Origin: Lentzea fradiae
GTDB lineage: Bacteria > Actinomycetota > Actinomycetes > Mycobacteriales > Pseudonocardiaceae
Direction: 5' to 3'
Assembly (NCBI RefSeq): GCF_900100955.1
Contig: NZ_FNCC01000005.1
Coordinates: 455,110-519,109, forward strand
Length of the DNA stretch: 64,000 bases
Shown here piece by piece: positions 51,187 to 60,339 of this stretch (the first letter of the stretch is position 1; every line of letters begins with the position of its first letter). The notes beneath the pieces were generated by a model. It ran no database searches, was not told where the DNA came from, and saw only the letters and a program-made list of their open reading frames with translations. The translations under genes were made by a program, and so were the position numbers.

Positions 51187-54081
51187 GTGGGGGAGGACAA
51201 CACGGCGGGTCTGCGCGCGGTGCCGCGCCCGCTCGACGTCGAGCTGCCGCGTCCGCGCCTGGTGGACCGGCTGAGGTGCCGCTGGTCGCGCCCGATCACC
51301 CTGGTCACCGCCGGGGCGGGGTTCGGCAAGACCACGGCGCTGGCGCAGTCCGTGCGCGCCAACCTGCTCGCGCCCCGCGGCGTGGACGCCTGGGTGACGT
51401 GCCTGCCCGACCACGCGGACGGGAACCGGCTGGCGCACGCGATCCTGCACGCGCTCGGTGACTCCGGCCGTGACCCCGGTGCGCCCGAAGTGCTACTGGC
51501 GTTGCGGCGGACAGCGCCGCTCGACGTCTGCCTGTTCCTCGACGATGTCCACGAGCTCCCGGACGGGTCACCCGGCGCCGCACTGCTAGCGGACGTCGTC
51601 CGAGCCCTGCCCGGTACCGCGCACCTGGTGTTCTCCGGCAGGTGCGCCCCCGCTCTTCCGCTGGCCAGGAGGGAGGCGGCCGGTGACGTGGTCGCGGTCA
51701 GGACGGGCGACCTCGCGTTCACCGACGCCGAAACGGCCGCGCTGGCACGGAGTTTCGGCCGCCGCCCTGCCGACGACCTCTGCGGCTGGCCCGCGCTCAT
51801 CCGGCTCTCCCTCACCGCGGGCCGTTCCGCGTCGTGGCGTTACGCCGCCGAGGAGGTGCTGAGCAACCTGTCCGGGCCGATGCGGACGGCGTTGGCGGCA
51901 CTGGTCGTTCTGGGCTGCGCCACCGAGGACGAAGTCGGTTCCGTGGCAGGAGTTCCGGTGGACCTCGAACGCCTGGCGGAGACAGTGCCGTTGGTGAACC
52001 GCCTCGACGACGGCAGATACCGCGCGCACGACCTGTGGTCGGGCCTCACGCGCACGGACCACTTGCGCGGCAAGGCCGTCGAGGTGTTGGTGGCGCGGGG
52101 AGAGTTGGCCGGTGCCGGACGGATCGCCTGCCGCGCAGGGGACTGGGACCTGCTGGCCCGCCTGGCGGTGGACCTGGTGCGGACCACCCTGTCGGTGCTG
52201 CCGTGCACGACGGCCCGGCGGTGGCTGGAAGCGGTGCCCGCCGACCGTGCCGGCGAACCCGCGTTCCTGTTGCTGAAGGCAGCGGTGTCACACGCCGTCG
52301 ACTTCGGTGATCCGTCCATCGACGGCCTGGTCGACCGGGCGTGCGCCCGGCTGCTCGACGCCGGTGACCACGAAGGTGCGGCAGCGGCGTTGGGGCAGGC
52401 CGTGATCACCGCTCATTCGCGGGGAGACCTGGTGCGGCTCCTCGACCTGGCGGGCAGGGCACAGCGGCTCGACACCGACTCGCCGGTGCTGAGGCTGGTG
52501 CGGCACAGCGTTTCCGCGGTGGCGGCGGAAATGGCGGGAGAACCGGAAGAGGCACTCGTCCACCTCGCCCTGGCGCCCGTCGCGGAGGTGCCCAGGGCGC
52601 TGGCGGTGTCGACCACGCGGTTCCACGTCCACTGCCTGTCGATGTGCGGGCGTGGCCAGGACGCCGCGGAACTGGCGGAACGGATGCTGGACGACGACCT
52701 CGCGTCGCGCCACGCGGCCACGGCGAGGTGGTTCGACGGGGAAGCCGTCGAGTTCCAAGGTGACGATCCGGACAGCACGGCGCGCGACGAGTTCGTAGCC
52801 CGTGCACTGCACACGGTGATCGCCGCGTCGTTCGGGGAGATCACCGCCGAACTCCCTGGAGAGCAGGAGAATCCACGCGACGCCGTGCTTGCGTGTGCGT
52901 CACACGCGGCGGTGGCCGTAGTGCGAGGTGAGGAAGAGCTCGCGCGTGACCTCTACAAGCGGCACCTGGCGAGGTGGCCCGTGGACGTCAAGGTCGCCGA
53001 ACGGCACCTGCGTCGGTTCCTCACACTCGGGTACGTCCTCAACGACGAGCTGAGAGACCGTTGGGACAACACGGACTTGGGCACGTCCCACCGCCGTGCC
53101 CTGGCGGCCGGCCGGGCGTTCCTCCGTGCCAGAAGAGGCGATCTGCGGCCAACTTTGCCGGAGGAGCACGCCCTCTGCTTCCTGCCGCTGCCGTGGTCGC
53201 TGGAACTCGCCTGCCGGCACGCGGCGGCGGGCAGGACGAAGCTGGGCGCCTGGCTCGCGGACCGCGTCGGACCGGCCGTGCACCGGCGCCTGCGCGACCT
53301 CGCCCAAGACCCGGATCTCGCCGCCGGAGCCGCGAAACTGCTCGCGACCGTCCCGGCGCCGCCCGGCCACCCGATCGGCGTCGAGGTCCTCGGCCCCCTG
53401 CGGGTGACCCGCGACGGTGTGGCCGTGGACGCGCCGGAACTGCGGCGAGCCCGCGTCCGCCAGCTCCTCGGGCTGCTCGTCCTGCGTCCGGTGGTCACCC
53501 GCGAGCAGGCCGTCGACCTGCTGTGGCCGGACCTGGACCCCGCCGGTGCCGCGCGGAACCTGCGGGTCACCCTGACGCACCTCCGGCGGCTGCTGGAGCC
53601 GGAGCGTGCCGGCGGCGAGGCCAGCTACTGCCTGCGCGCCGACGGCGACACCATCAGGCTCAGCCGGGGCGGGCTGCTGACCGCAGACCTGTGGTCGTTC
53701 CACGACCTGAGCGCCGCGGACCAGCTCGACCAGGCCGTCGCCCTGTGGCGGGGCGACCCGCTGCCGGACCTGGCGGACCTGTGCGAGGCCGAGATCGGCC
53801 GCCTCCGGGCGAGACACGTCGAGAACCTGGTGGAACTGGGCGAGCTGAGGCTCGTGACCGGCGACCCGGCCCAGGCGGGCAGCCTGGCCGGACGCGCGCT
53901 GGAACTGGAACCGTTCGACCCCCGCGCCCACCGGCTGGCGCTGGCCGCGGCACTGCGCGCACGGAATCCACAAAGGACGACGGAGGTCCGTGCGCGCGTG
54001 CTGGCCTCGTTGCGGGAGCTCTGCGTCAGACCGGACCCCGCCACCGAGATCCTGCTGCGGCAGACCGCCGTCAGCAGCTGA
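51187..54081 (+). CDS. Large STAND-type ATPase regulator with C-terminal OmpR-HTH and BTAD domains
   Basis: About 964 residues from GTG 51187 (a GTG at 51220 is possible; neither has a strong ribosome site). Residues 20-200 are a MalT/LuxR-like ATPase: Walker A 'VTAGAGFGKTTALAQSV' and Walker B 'VCLFLDDVHELPDG'. A long helical-repeat middle (about 230-700) follows. The C-terminus from about 735 has an OmpR-type winged helix ('VEVLGPLRVTRDGVAVDAPEL', 'LLGLLVLRPVVTREQAVDLLW') and the BTAD domain. This is the reverse of AfsR (which has HTH-BTAD first). It is a probable pathway activator; the neighbouring secreted RTX protein is convergent, and the target is unknown. Confidence 0.85.
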   Translation: MGEDNTAGLRAVPRPLDVELPRPRLVDRLRCRWSRPITLVTAGAGFGKTTALAQSVRANLLAPRGVDAWVTCLPDHADGNRLAHAILHALGDSGRDPGAPEVLLALRRTAPLDVCLFLDDVHELPDGSPGAALLADVVRALPGTAHLVFSGRCAPALPLARREAAGDVVAVRTGDLAFTDAETAALARSFGRRPADDLCGWPALIRLSLTAGRSASWRYAAEEVLSNLSGPMRTALAALVVLGCATEDEVGSVAGVPVDLERLAETVPLVNRLDDGRYRAHDLWSGLTRTDHLRGKAVEVLVARGELAGAGRIACRAGDWDLLARLAVDLVRTTLSVLPCTTARRWLEAVPADRAGEPAFLLLKAAVSHAVDFGDPSIDGLVDRACARLLDAGDHEGAAAALGQAVITAHSRGDLVRLLDLAGRAQRLDTDSPVLRLVRHSVSAVAAEMAGEPEEALVHLALAPVAEVPRALAVSTTRFHVHCLSMCGRGQDAAELAERMLDDDLASRHAATARWFDGEAVEFQGDDPDSTARDEFVARALHTVIAASFGEITAELPGEQENPRDAVLACASHAAVAVVRGEEELARDLYKRHLARWPVDVKVAERHLRRFLTLGYVLNDELRDRWDNTDLGTSHRRALAAGRAFLRARRGDLRPTLPEEHALCFLPLPWSLELACRHAAAGRTKLGAWLADRVGPAVHRRLRDLAQDPDLAAGAAKLLATVPAPPGHPIGVEVLGPLRVTRDGVAVDAPELRRARVRQLLGLLVLRPVVTREQAVDLLWPDLDPAGAARNLRVTLTHLRRLLEPERAGGEASYCLRADGDTIRLSRGGLLTADLWSFHDLSAADQLDQAVALWRGDPLPDLADLCEAEIGRLRARHVENLVELGELRLVTGDPAQAGSLAGRALELEPFDPRAHRLALAAALRARNPQRTTEVRARVLASLRELCVRPDPATEILLRQTAVSS

Positions 54082-54553
54082 CGGCCACCTCGGTCGACGG
54101 CGGGCAGAAGTCGAGCCCGGCCTGCCCGTCACCCCGGTCGAAGCCCGCGCCACCGGCCAGCAGGTCCATGCCGTCCCAGCCCAGCATGTCGTCGTCACCG
54201 GGCTCGCCGTAGACGGTGTCGTGGTCAGGCCCGCCCTGCACCTCGTCGTCACCCCCACCGGCACACACCAGGTCGTTGCCGTCCCCGCCGCGGATGACGT
54301 CGTCCGCACCGAGCCCGAGGATGACGTCGTCGCCGCCCATCCCCCAGATCTCGTCCGGCCCGTTGCTGCCGACGATGACGTCCGCACCGGGCCCGCCCAC
54401 GATGAGCCCGGCACCCACGATCGTGGACACGGCGTTGTAGCAGGCGGCCGGCGCCGGTCTGTTCTCGAACTGCGGCGGCACGTCGTCCGCCTGGGCGACA
54501 CCAGCGGTGCACAGCCCGACAGCGAGCGCCGCGGCGGCAATGCGCAGTCTCAT
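54071..54553 (-). CDS. Secreted RTX-repeat calcium-binding protein
   Basis: A 160-residue protein. The signal peptide 'MRLRIAAAALAVGLCTAGVAQA' is probably cleaved after residue 22. Residues 45-150 contain about nine nonapeptide repeats of the GGxGxDxhx type ('VGGPGADVIVGSNGPDEIWG', 'GLGADDVIRGGDGNDLV'), forming a calcium-bound parallel beta-roll. Two cysteines outside and one inside the roll could form a disulfide. No enzyme domain. The function is unknown. It overlaps the convergent regulator by 11 nt and is followed upstream by 136 bp shared with priA. Confidence 0.9.
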   Translation of the reverse strand: MRLRIAAAALAVGLCTAGVAQADDVPPQFENRPAPAACYNAVSTIVGAGLIVGGPGADVIVGSNGPDEIWGMGGDDVILGLGADDVIRGGDGNDLVCAGGGDDEVQGGPDHDTVYGEPGDDDMLGWDGMDLLAGGAGFDRGDGQAGLDFCPPSTEVAVSC

Positions 54554-54689
54554 GATGGTTTCCCCTCGTCCGCACGGTCTTGCTTGCGAACCGAAGCGTC
54601 ACAACAGGGCGTTGCCCGAACGCTAACCACAGACCTGTTCAGCATGGGTGTGACGCGTGACTGTCGGGGGTGTCTGATACACCAGGGGT

Positions 54690-57296
54690 ATGCGCGCGCA
54701 GACCGGAGCGAGAAAAGGGGAACGAGTCCCCGCACCGTCGCTCCCGGTCGCCCGGATCGTGGTGGACGTGCCCCTGGCCCACCTCGACCGCCCCTTCGAC
54801 TACCTGGTGCCGTCCGAACTGGACGAAGCCGCCGTACCGGGCTGCCGCGTCCGCGTCCGGTTCGCGGGCCAGCTGGTCGACGGCTACCTCCTGGAACGAG
54901 CCGAAAGCTCCGAGTACGGCAAGAAACTCGCCTTCCTCGACAAGGTCGTCTCCCCGGAGCCGGTCCTGGCGCCCGAGATAGCCGCCCTGGCCCGCGCCGT
55001 CGCGGACAGGTACGCGGGCGGCATGATCGACGTGCTGCGCCTCGCCATCCCACCCCGCCACGCCAGAGCCGAAGCCGCCCCGTCCGGCGAACCGGCCCCT
55101 CTGCCGCAGGTACCGGCGTGGGTGAGCGAAGCACCCCCCGCGGAGTCACCCGGGATGGCGGCCGAGGTTTCGGCCGAGCCGGCCGCGCAGACTCAGGCGC
55201 CACTCGCTGCCGCCACGCCTGCCGGTGTCCGTGCATCAGTTGATGCCAAGACATCAACCGGTGCCGCCGACCCTTCCGACGCCACCGCGACCACACCCAC
55301 CGGCACCGTCTCCGGCGGCGCGCCCTCACCCGCCGCAACGACCGAGACCGCCCCATCCCCCGATTCCGCCGAACCCTCCCCGCACCCGGCTGACCAGCTC
55401 CCAGCCGAGTCGTTCTCCGCCGAGCCGTCCTCCGCCGAGCCGTCCTCCACCGAGCCGTCCTCCACCGAGTCGGCAACGGCCGAGCCGCGGGCTGCCCAAC
55501 CGTCCACCACCGCACCGTCCGTCGACCAGTCGTCCGCCGACCAGTCGTCCGCCGGTTCGCCACCCGCCGGTCATCCAGCGACAGACCAGCCTCCAGCGGA
55601 CCACCCGCCTTCTGGTCAGTCACTCGCCGGCCAGGCACCCGCCAGTCAGCCAGCCGCCCGCCAACCTCGGCGTGAGCACTCGTCAGACCCCCACCCCCCG
55701 CAGTCGCACCCCCCGCGGTCCCAGCTCCCACCCGTCCCCGCCGACGCCTGGGCCCGCTACCCCCGCGGCCCCAAGTACCTCGAAGCCCTCCGCGAGGGCC
55801 GCCCCGCCCACGCCGTCTGGCAGGCCCTGCCCGCCGAGGACTGGCCCGCCCGCCTCGCGGAAGCCGCCGCCGCGGTCGCCTCGACCGGGCGTGGCGTCGT
55901 CATCGTCGTGCCGGACCACCGCGACTCCGCCCGTGTCAGCGAGGCGTGCTCCCGGCTGATCGAGGGCGTCGTGACGCTGGCGGCCGACCTCGGGCCGTCG
56001 GAGCGCTACAAGCGCTGGCTCGCGGTGCGGCGAGGGGTGGCGCGGGTCGTCGTCGGCACGCGTGCGACGGCGTTCGCGCCGGTCGAGGACCCCGGGCTGC
56101 TGGTCGTCTGGGACGACGGTGACGACCTGCACGTCGAGCCGCGGTCGCCGTACCCGAACGTGCGCGACGTGCTGGTGCAGCGTGCCCACATGAGCGGTGC
56201 GGCGTTGCTGGTCGCTGGGTTCGCCCGGACCGCGGAGGCCCAGCTGCTGGTCGAGACCGGCTGGGCGCACGAGATCGTCGCGTCGCGCGAGACGCTTCGG
56301 GCCGTCGCGCCTCGTGTGGTGTCTGTCGGTGACAACGAGTGGCAGGACGTCAAGGACCCGGCCGCGCGTACTGCCCGGTTGCCGTCCATCGCCTTCGACG
56401 CCGCCCGGTTCGCGCTCGCCGACTCGCCGGTGCTGATCCAGGTCCCGCGGCGTGGCTACGTGCCCGCGCTCGCGTGCGGCCAGTGCCGCGGGCCCGCGCG
56501 GTGCCGGAGGTGTGCGGGACCGCTCGCGTTGCCCGGCGGCACCGAGGACGGGCTGCCCAAGCCCGCCTACTGCCGGTGGTGCGCGGCGACCGAGGCGGGG
56601 TTCCGGTGCCCGACGTGCGGGTCGCGCCGGCTGCGCGGGCAGATCATCGGGGCCCGGCGCACCGCGGAGGAGCTCGGGCGGGCGTTCCCCGGCTTCCCGG
56701 TGCGGACCAGCGGCGCCGACGAGGTGCTGAGCCAGGTGCCCGGCAAACCCGCGCTGGTCGTGGCGACGCCGGGGGCCGAGCCGGTGGCCGAAGGCGGGTA
56801 CGGCGCCGTGCTGCTGCTCGACGGCTGGGCGTTGCTGGGCCGCGCCGACCTGCGGGCGTCCGAGGAGGCGCTGCGGCGCTGGATGACGGCGGCGGGCCTG
56901 GTGCGTCCCGGCAACGGGCGCGTGGTCGTCATCGCGGACTCGGCGCTCACCCCGGTGCAGGCGCTCGTGCGGTGGGACCCGGTGTGGCACGCCGCCACGG
57001 AGCTCGCCGCGCGCACCGAGCTGGGTTTCCCGCCCGCCGTGCGGATGGCGACCGTCGACGGCACCCCGGACGCGGTGAACGCGCTGCTCGACGAGCTGCA
57101 CCTGCCACCGACCGGCGAGGTCCTCGGGCCGGTGCCGCTGGGGGAGGACGAGACGAAGGAACGGGCGCTGGTGCGCGTCTCACGAGCCGAGGGGCGTCAG
57201 CTCGCCGCCGTGCTGGCCGAGGCACAGGCCGTGCGGACCGCCCGCAAGGAACAGGACCTGGTGCGCATCAAGCTCGACCCGCTGGAGGTCCTCTGA
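54690..57296 (+). CDS. priA: Primosomal protein N' (PriA), helicase-inactive actinobacterial type with large insertion
   Basis: 868 residues, longer than the usual ~650. Residues 15-127 are the 3'-DNA-binding domain ('VARIVVDVPLAHLDRPFDYLV'). Residues 128-350 are a low-complexity Ala/Pro/Ser/Thr/Glu insertion. The helicase-like region then starts at 'WARYPRGPKYLEALREG'. No GxGKT Walker A and no DEEH box is present ('LLVVWDDGDDLHVEP' instead), as known for actinobacterial PriA. Cys-rich zinc sites lie in 'LACGQCRGPARCRRCAG' and 'YCRWCAATEAGFRCPTCGSR'. It should bind forks but not unwind. Confidence 0.92.
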   Translation: MRAQTGARKGERVPAPSLPVARIVVDVPLAHLDRPFDYLVPSELDEAAVPGCRVRVRFAGQLVDGYLLERAESSEYGKKLAFLDKVVSPEPVLAPEIAALARAVADRYAGGMIDVLRLAIPPRHARAEAAPSGEPAPLPQVPAWVSEAPPAESPGMAAEVSAEPAAQTQAPLAAATPAGVRASVDAKTSTGAADPSDATATTPTGTVSGGAPSPAATTETAPSPDSAEPSPHPADQLPAESFSAEPSSAEPSSTEPSSTESATAEPRAAQPSTTAPSVDQSSADQSSAGSPPAGHPATDQPPADHPPSGQSLAGQAPASQPAARQPRREHSSDPHPPQSHPPRSQLPPVPADAWARYPRGPKYLEALREGRPAHAVWQALPAEDWPARLAEAAAAVASTGRGVVIVVPDHRDSARVSEACSRLIEGVVTLAADLGPSERYKRWLAVRRGVARVVVGTRATAFAPVEDPGLLVVWDDGDDLHVEPRSPYPNVRDVLVQRAHMSGAALLVAGFARTAEAQLLVETGWAHEIVASRETLRAVAPRVVSVGDNEWQDVKDPAARTARLPSIAFDAARFALADSPVLIQVPRRGYVPALACGQCRGPARCRRCAGPLALPGGTEDGLPKPAYCRWCAATEAGFRCPTCGSRRLRGQIIGARRTAEELGRAFPGFPVRTSGADEVLSQVPGKPALVVATPGAEPVAEGGYGAVLLLDGWALLGRADLRASEEALRRWMTAAGLVRPGNGRVVVIADSALTPVQALVRWDPVWHAATELAARTELGFPPAVRMATVDGTPDAVNALLDELHLPPTGEVLGPVPLGEDETKERALVRVSRAEGRQLAAVLAEAQAVRTARKEQDLVRIKLDPLEVL
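55405..55472. repeat. 15-bp tandem repeat inside priA
   Basis: Four full copies of a 15-bp unit close to CCGAGCCGTCCTCCG (starts 55405, 55420, 55435, 55450) plus a partial fifth encode repeated AEPSS/TEPSS pentapeptides in the disordered insertion of PriA. The period is a multiple of three, so expansion or contraction keeps the frame. Confidence 0.85.
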
Positions 57297-57318
57297 CGCC
57301 GCCGGGCCCGGTTCCGGC

Positions 57319-57786
57319 TCAGTTCTCGAAGTGGGACCGCAGGCCCGCGACGTGTTCGCGGATGTCCTCGTCGGTGAGCTTCTCGTAGCCGAGGTACTCG
57401 GCCATGTAGGTCATCAGGTCGGTGCGGTCCGGGTGCTGCTCCTGCGCGATGACGTGCGCCGTCGTGCCCGCGATGCCCGCGGGGAACAGCAGGAAGCCGT
57501 CGAGGCCCGCCATCGTGTCGAAGGAGGCGTTCTTGGCGTCCCACAACGCCCAGACGTCCTCCTCCCGCCCGGACTCGGCGACCAGCAGCGCCGCCAGCGT
57601 GAGCGCCTCGCTGACACCCCAGCCCTCGCGGTGGGCGGCCGTCTCCTGGGCGAGCAGGTGGCGCAGCAGGTCCGCGTCACCCTCGCGCCGCTCGCGCAGC
57701 AACAGGTGCAGAACCTCCTCGCGGTCGGCCTCGTCGAGCGGGGTGTTCGCGAAATCCGTGCGCAACTGGTCAAGATCGATCGACAC
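57319..57786 (-). CDS. Hypothetical helical protein
   Basis: A 155-residue protein from GTG 57786; longer upstream frames would enter the ggt gene start. It is acidic and predicted all-helical, with 'VSIDLDQLRTDFANTPLDEA' at the N-terminus, 'HLLLRERREGDADLLRHLLA', 'EEDVWALWDAKNASFDTMAG' and 'YLGYEKLTDEDIREHVAG'. I recognise no domain. Codon use is typical of the chromosome. It is convergent with priA and divergent from ggt (65 bp between starts). Confidence 0.75.
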   Translation of the reverse strand: MSIDLDQLRTDFANTPLDEADREEVLHLLLRERREGDADLLRHLLAQETAAHREGWGVSEALTLAALLVAESGREEDVWALWDAKNASFDTMAGLDGFLLFPAGIAGTTAHVIAQEQHPDRTDLMTYMAEYLGYEKLTDEDIREHVAGLRSHFEN

Positions 57787-57851
57787 GCCCGCACCATAGG
57801 CCCACGGCAGGGGGTGTTGCCATCCGGTCACAACGGAGTAGAAGTTCTGGC

Positions 57852-59621
57852 ATGTTGCGAACGGTTGCCGCACTGACACTCTCCGTCGTAATGGTCGTTC
57901 CTGCCCAGGCAGGAGCGGCGGAACCACCACCGCGCGTCCCCGAGCAGGTCGGGTGGGGCGGCGCGGTTTCCAGTGTCGACCCGGACGCGTCCCAGATCGG
58001 CCTCGACGTGCTCCGCCGCGGCGGCAACGCCGTCGACGCCGCCGTCGCCACTGCCGCCGCGCTCGGCGTCACCGACCCGTTCTCCGCGGGCATCGGCGGC
58101 GGCGGGTTCTTCATGTACTACGACGCCCGCACCCGTCGCGTGTCCACCTTGGACGGGCGTGAGACAGCCCCGCGCTCCGCGACCGACCAGCTCTTCGTCG
58201 AGAACGGCGCCCCGCTGCCGTTCTCCGAGGCGATGACGAGCGGCCTGTCCGTCGGCGTTCCCGGCACGCCCAAGACGTGGCAGCTCGCACTGCGCAAGTG
58301 GGGCACGCTGAACCTGCGCGAGGCCCTGGCGCCCGCGGAAGCGTTGGCGCGCCGCGGTTTCCTCGTCGACCAGACGTTCAACACGCAGATCGTCAACAAC
58401 GCCGCCCGGTTCGCCGACTTCACCTCGACCCGCGACCTCTACCTGCCGGGAGGTCAGCCACCCGCCGTCGGCAGCACCTTCCGCAACCCGCAGCTCGCCG
58501 ACACCTACCGCGAACTGGCCCGCACCGAGCTCGCGTCGCTCTACGGTGGTGCGATCGGCCGCGACCTCGTCAACGCCGTGCGCAAGCCCCCGGTCGTCCC
58601 CGGCTCTGCCCGCAACGTCCGCGCCGGCGACATAAAGCTCTCCGACCTGACCCGCTACCAGGTCGAACGCCGTGACCCGACGCGCACGACCTACCGCGGC
58701 CTCGACGTCTACGGCATGGCCGCCCCGTCGTCCGGCGGCACGACCGTCGGCGAGGCGCTCAACATCCTCGAGTCGACCGACCTCTCGAAAGCCACCGACG
58801 TCGAGTACCTGCACCGCTTCATCGAGGCGTCGAAGCTGTCCTTCGCCGACCGCCTCCGGTGGATCGGCGACCCGGCCTTCTCCCGAGTGCCGGCCGACGG
58901 CCTGCTCTCGCAGAAGTTCGCCGACACCCGCGCGTGCCTGATCAAGCCCGACGCCGTCCTGCCGGCCCCGCAGCCCGCCGCCGACCCGCGCAACCCGCAG
59001 CCGTGCCAGGCCACCGCGGGCCTCTCCGCCCAGCGCGAGGACGCCGAGCGCACCACCCACCTCACCGTCGCCGACCGCTGGGGCAACGTCGTCGCCTACA
59101 CCCTCACCATCGAGGCGGAGGGCGGCAGCGGCATCGTCGTCCCCGGCCGCGGCTTCCTGCTGAACAACGAGCTCACCGACTTCGAGTTCGTCGCACCGAC
59201 CCCCGGCGTCCCGCACCCGAACCTGCCCGGCCCCGGCAAGCGCCCGCGCTCGTCGATGGCCCCGACGATCGTGCTGGACCACGGCCAGGTCGTCCTGGCC
59301 GTCGGCTCACCGGGTGGCGCGACCATCATCACCACCGTCATCCAGATCCTGACCGGACGCCTGGACCGCGAGCTGTCCCTGCTCGACGCGGTGGCGGCCC
59401 CGCGCGCCTCCCAGCGCAACGCGGCCACGACCCCGGCCGAGGCGGGGTTCCTCGCCGCCGCGAGCACCGCGGGCCTGCAGGCCATCGGACACAGGTTCAG
59501 CCAGAACGCCGAGATCGGCGCCGCCACGGCCGTCGAACGCGCCAAGGACGGCCGCTGGCGCGCGGTAGCCGAACCGACCCGGCGCGGCGGAGGAGCGGCC
59601 CGCGTCGTGAAGGTGGGCTGA
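57852..59621 (+). CDS. ggt: Gamma-glutamyltransferase (secreted Ntn-hydrolase)
   Basis: A 589-residue precursor. The signal peptide 'MLRTVAALTLSVVMVVPAQA' ends near residue 23. The large-subunit part has 'ASQIGLDVLRRGGNAVDAAV' and 'DPFSAGIGGGGFFMYYD'. Autocleavage is expected before the Thr in 'EDAERTTHLTVADRWGNVVA' (about residue 398), giving the small subunit. The substrate Gly-Gly/Ser loop is 'PRSSMAPTIVL'. It cleaves gamma-glutamyl compounds outside the cell. Mycothiol organisms lack glutathione, so it may use imported or other gamma-glutamyl substrates. Confidence 0.95.
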   Translation: MLRTVAALTLSVVMVVPAQAGAAEPPPRVPEQVGWGGAVSSVDPDASQIGLDVLRRGGNAVDAAVATAAALGVTDPFSAGIGGGGFFMYYDARTRRVSTLDGRETAPRSATDQLFVENGAPLPFSEAMTSGLSVGVPGTPKTWQLALRKWGTLNLREALAPAEALARRGFLVDQTFNTQIVNNAARFADFTSTRDLYLPGGQPPAVGSTFRNPQLADTYRELARTELASLYGGAIGRDLVNAVRKPPVVPGSARNVRAGDIKLSDLTRYQVERRDPTRTTYRGLDVYGMAAPSSGGTTVGEALNILESTDLSKATDVEYLHRFIEASKLSFADRLRWIGDPAFSRVPADGLLSQKFADTRACLIKPDAVLPAPQPAADPRNPQPCQATAGLSAQREDAERTTHLTVADRWGNVVAYTLTIEAEGGSGIVVPGRGFLLNNELTDFEFVAPTPGVPHPNLPGPGKRPRSSMAPTIVLDHGQVVLAVGSPGGATIITTVIQILTGRLDRELSLLDAVAAPRASQRNAATTPAEAGFLAAASTAGLQAIGHRFSQNAEIGAATAVERAKDGRWRAVAEPTRRGGGAARVVKVG

Positions 59622-60142
59622 GCACGTCAGTCCGTCAGCTGACCGGCTGGAGCGGCGAGCCCTCGCACTCCGGCCGGTCAGCCTCCGGCCGAGGACAGGG
59701 TGCTTCGCGGGCGGACTCGCGCAGGGGCCGGACCGTCGAGCGACGCCCACCACTTGCCGGGGACGCCTACCACCCTTCGGGGACGCCCACCACCCTCGGG
59801 GGCGCCCCGCCGGAGGGGACGCCCATCTCAGAGGGGATGCCCGCCCCGGCGGCCCCGGTTTCGGCACTCGGCGGGTCCGGTTTCGCCACCCGGTGGCCCC
59901 GGTTCGGCCCCCGGCCAGGGGTGGGTTGGCTCTCGGCGTACGCGGCTTCCCATCCGGGACGGTCGGCTTGGCCGCATCCGCCGCACGAGCCGTATCAGCC
60001 GCGTCGGCGACATCAGCCACACGATCCGCCGGACTCCACCTTTCGGCCGAGTGCGGCGCGTGATCTTCCCACCTCGGGCCGATGCCGCCCCGCTACCGCA
60101 GACCGATGTGGGTTGACCTGCGGGAACGGCACCATTGACGGC
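59622..60142. other. 521-bp non-coding region between ggt and the def operon
   Basis: No gene with conserved protein text is seen on either strand. The first part holds the 20-bp tandem repeats at 59741-59800 and then CCGG-rich decayed copies to about 59930. The last 40 bp contain TTGACC and ATTGAC boxes just before the 49-codon frame, probably a promoter. Open frames on both strands here are Arg/Pro/Gly-rich and look like composition artefacts. Confidence 0.5.
59741..59800. repeat. 20-bp tandem repeat, three copies
   Basis: Three consecutive 20-bp units (59741, 59761, 59781) share GGACGCCCACCACCCTTCGG with 2-5 differences. Two further degenerate copies with changed spacing continue to about 59850. 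The repeat is intergenic and not a multiple of 3, and shows no coding signal. Confidence 0.7.
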
Positions 60143-60292
60143 ATGACGACGACCACTGTCACCCACGCCCCGGCAGCCCACCTCGACTTCCACGCGCTGC
60201 TGCGGCCCGTGCTGACCGCCCTGCGCTTCACCGGCCACTTCCTCGCGGCGCTGGTGAGCGTGATCTTCCTCGGCAGCGCGTCCGAACACTGA
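60143..60292 (+). CDS. Small hydrophobic protein, 49 residues
   Basis: '[20 protein letters not shown]' continues into one hydrophobic helix '[19 protein letters not shown]' (residues 29-47). The ATG at 60143 is 20-30 nt after a TTGACC/ATTGAC-like promoter, so a leaderless or short-leader mRNA is possible. It lies 47 nt before def. No family is recognised. Its Thr-rich N-tail and single transmembrane helix resemble other small actinobacterial membrane peptides; expression is unproven. Confidence 0.5.
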   Translation: MTTTTVTHAPAAHLDFHALLRPVLTALRFTGHFLAALVSVIFLGSASEH

Positions 60293-60339
60293 CCGCTCTC
60301 CTCGTAGACTGACCTCCAGTCCACCACGAGGAGCTTTGC

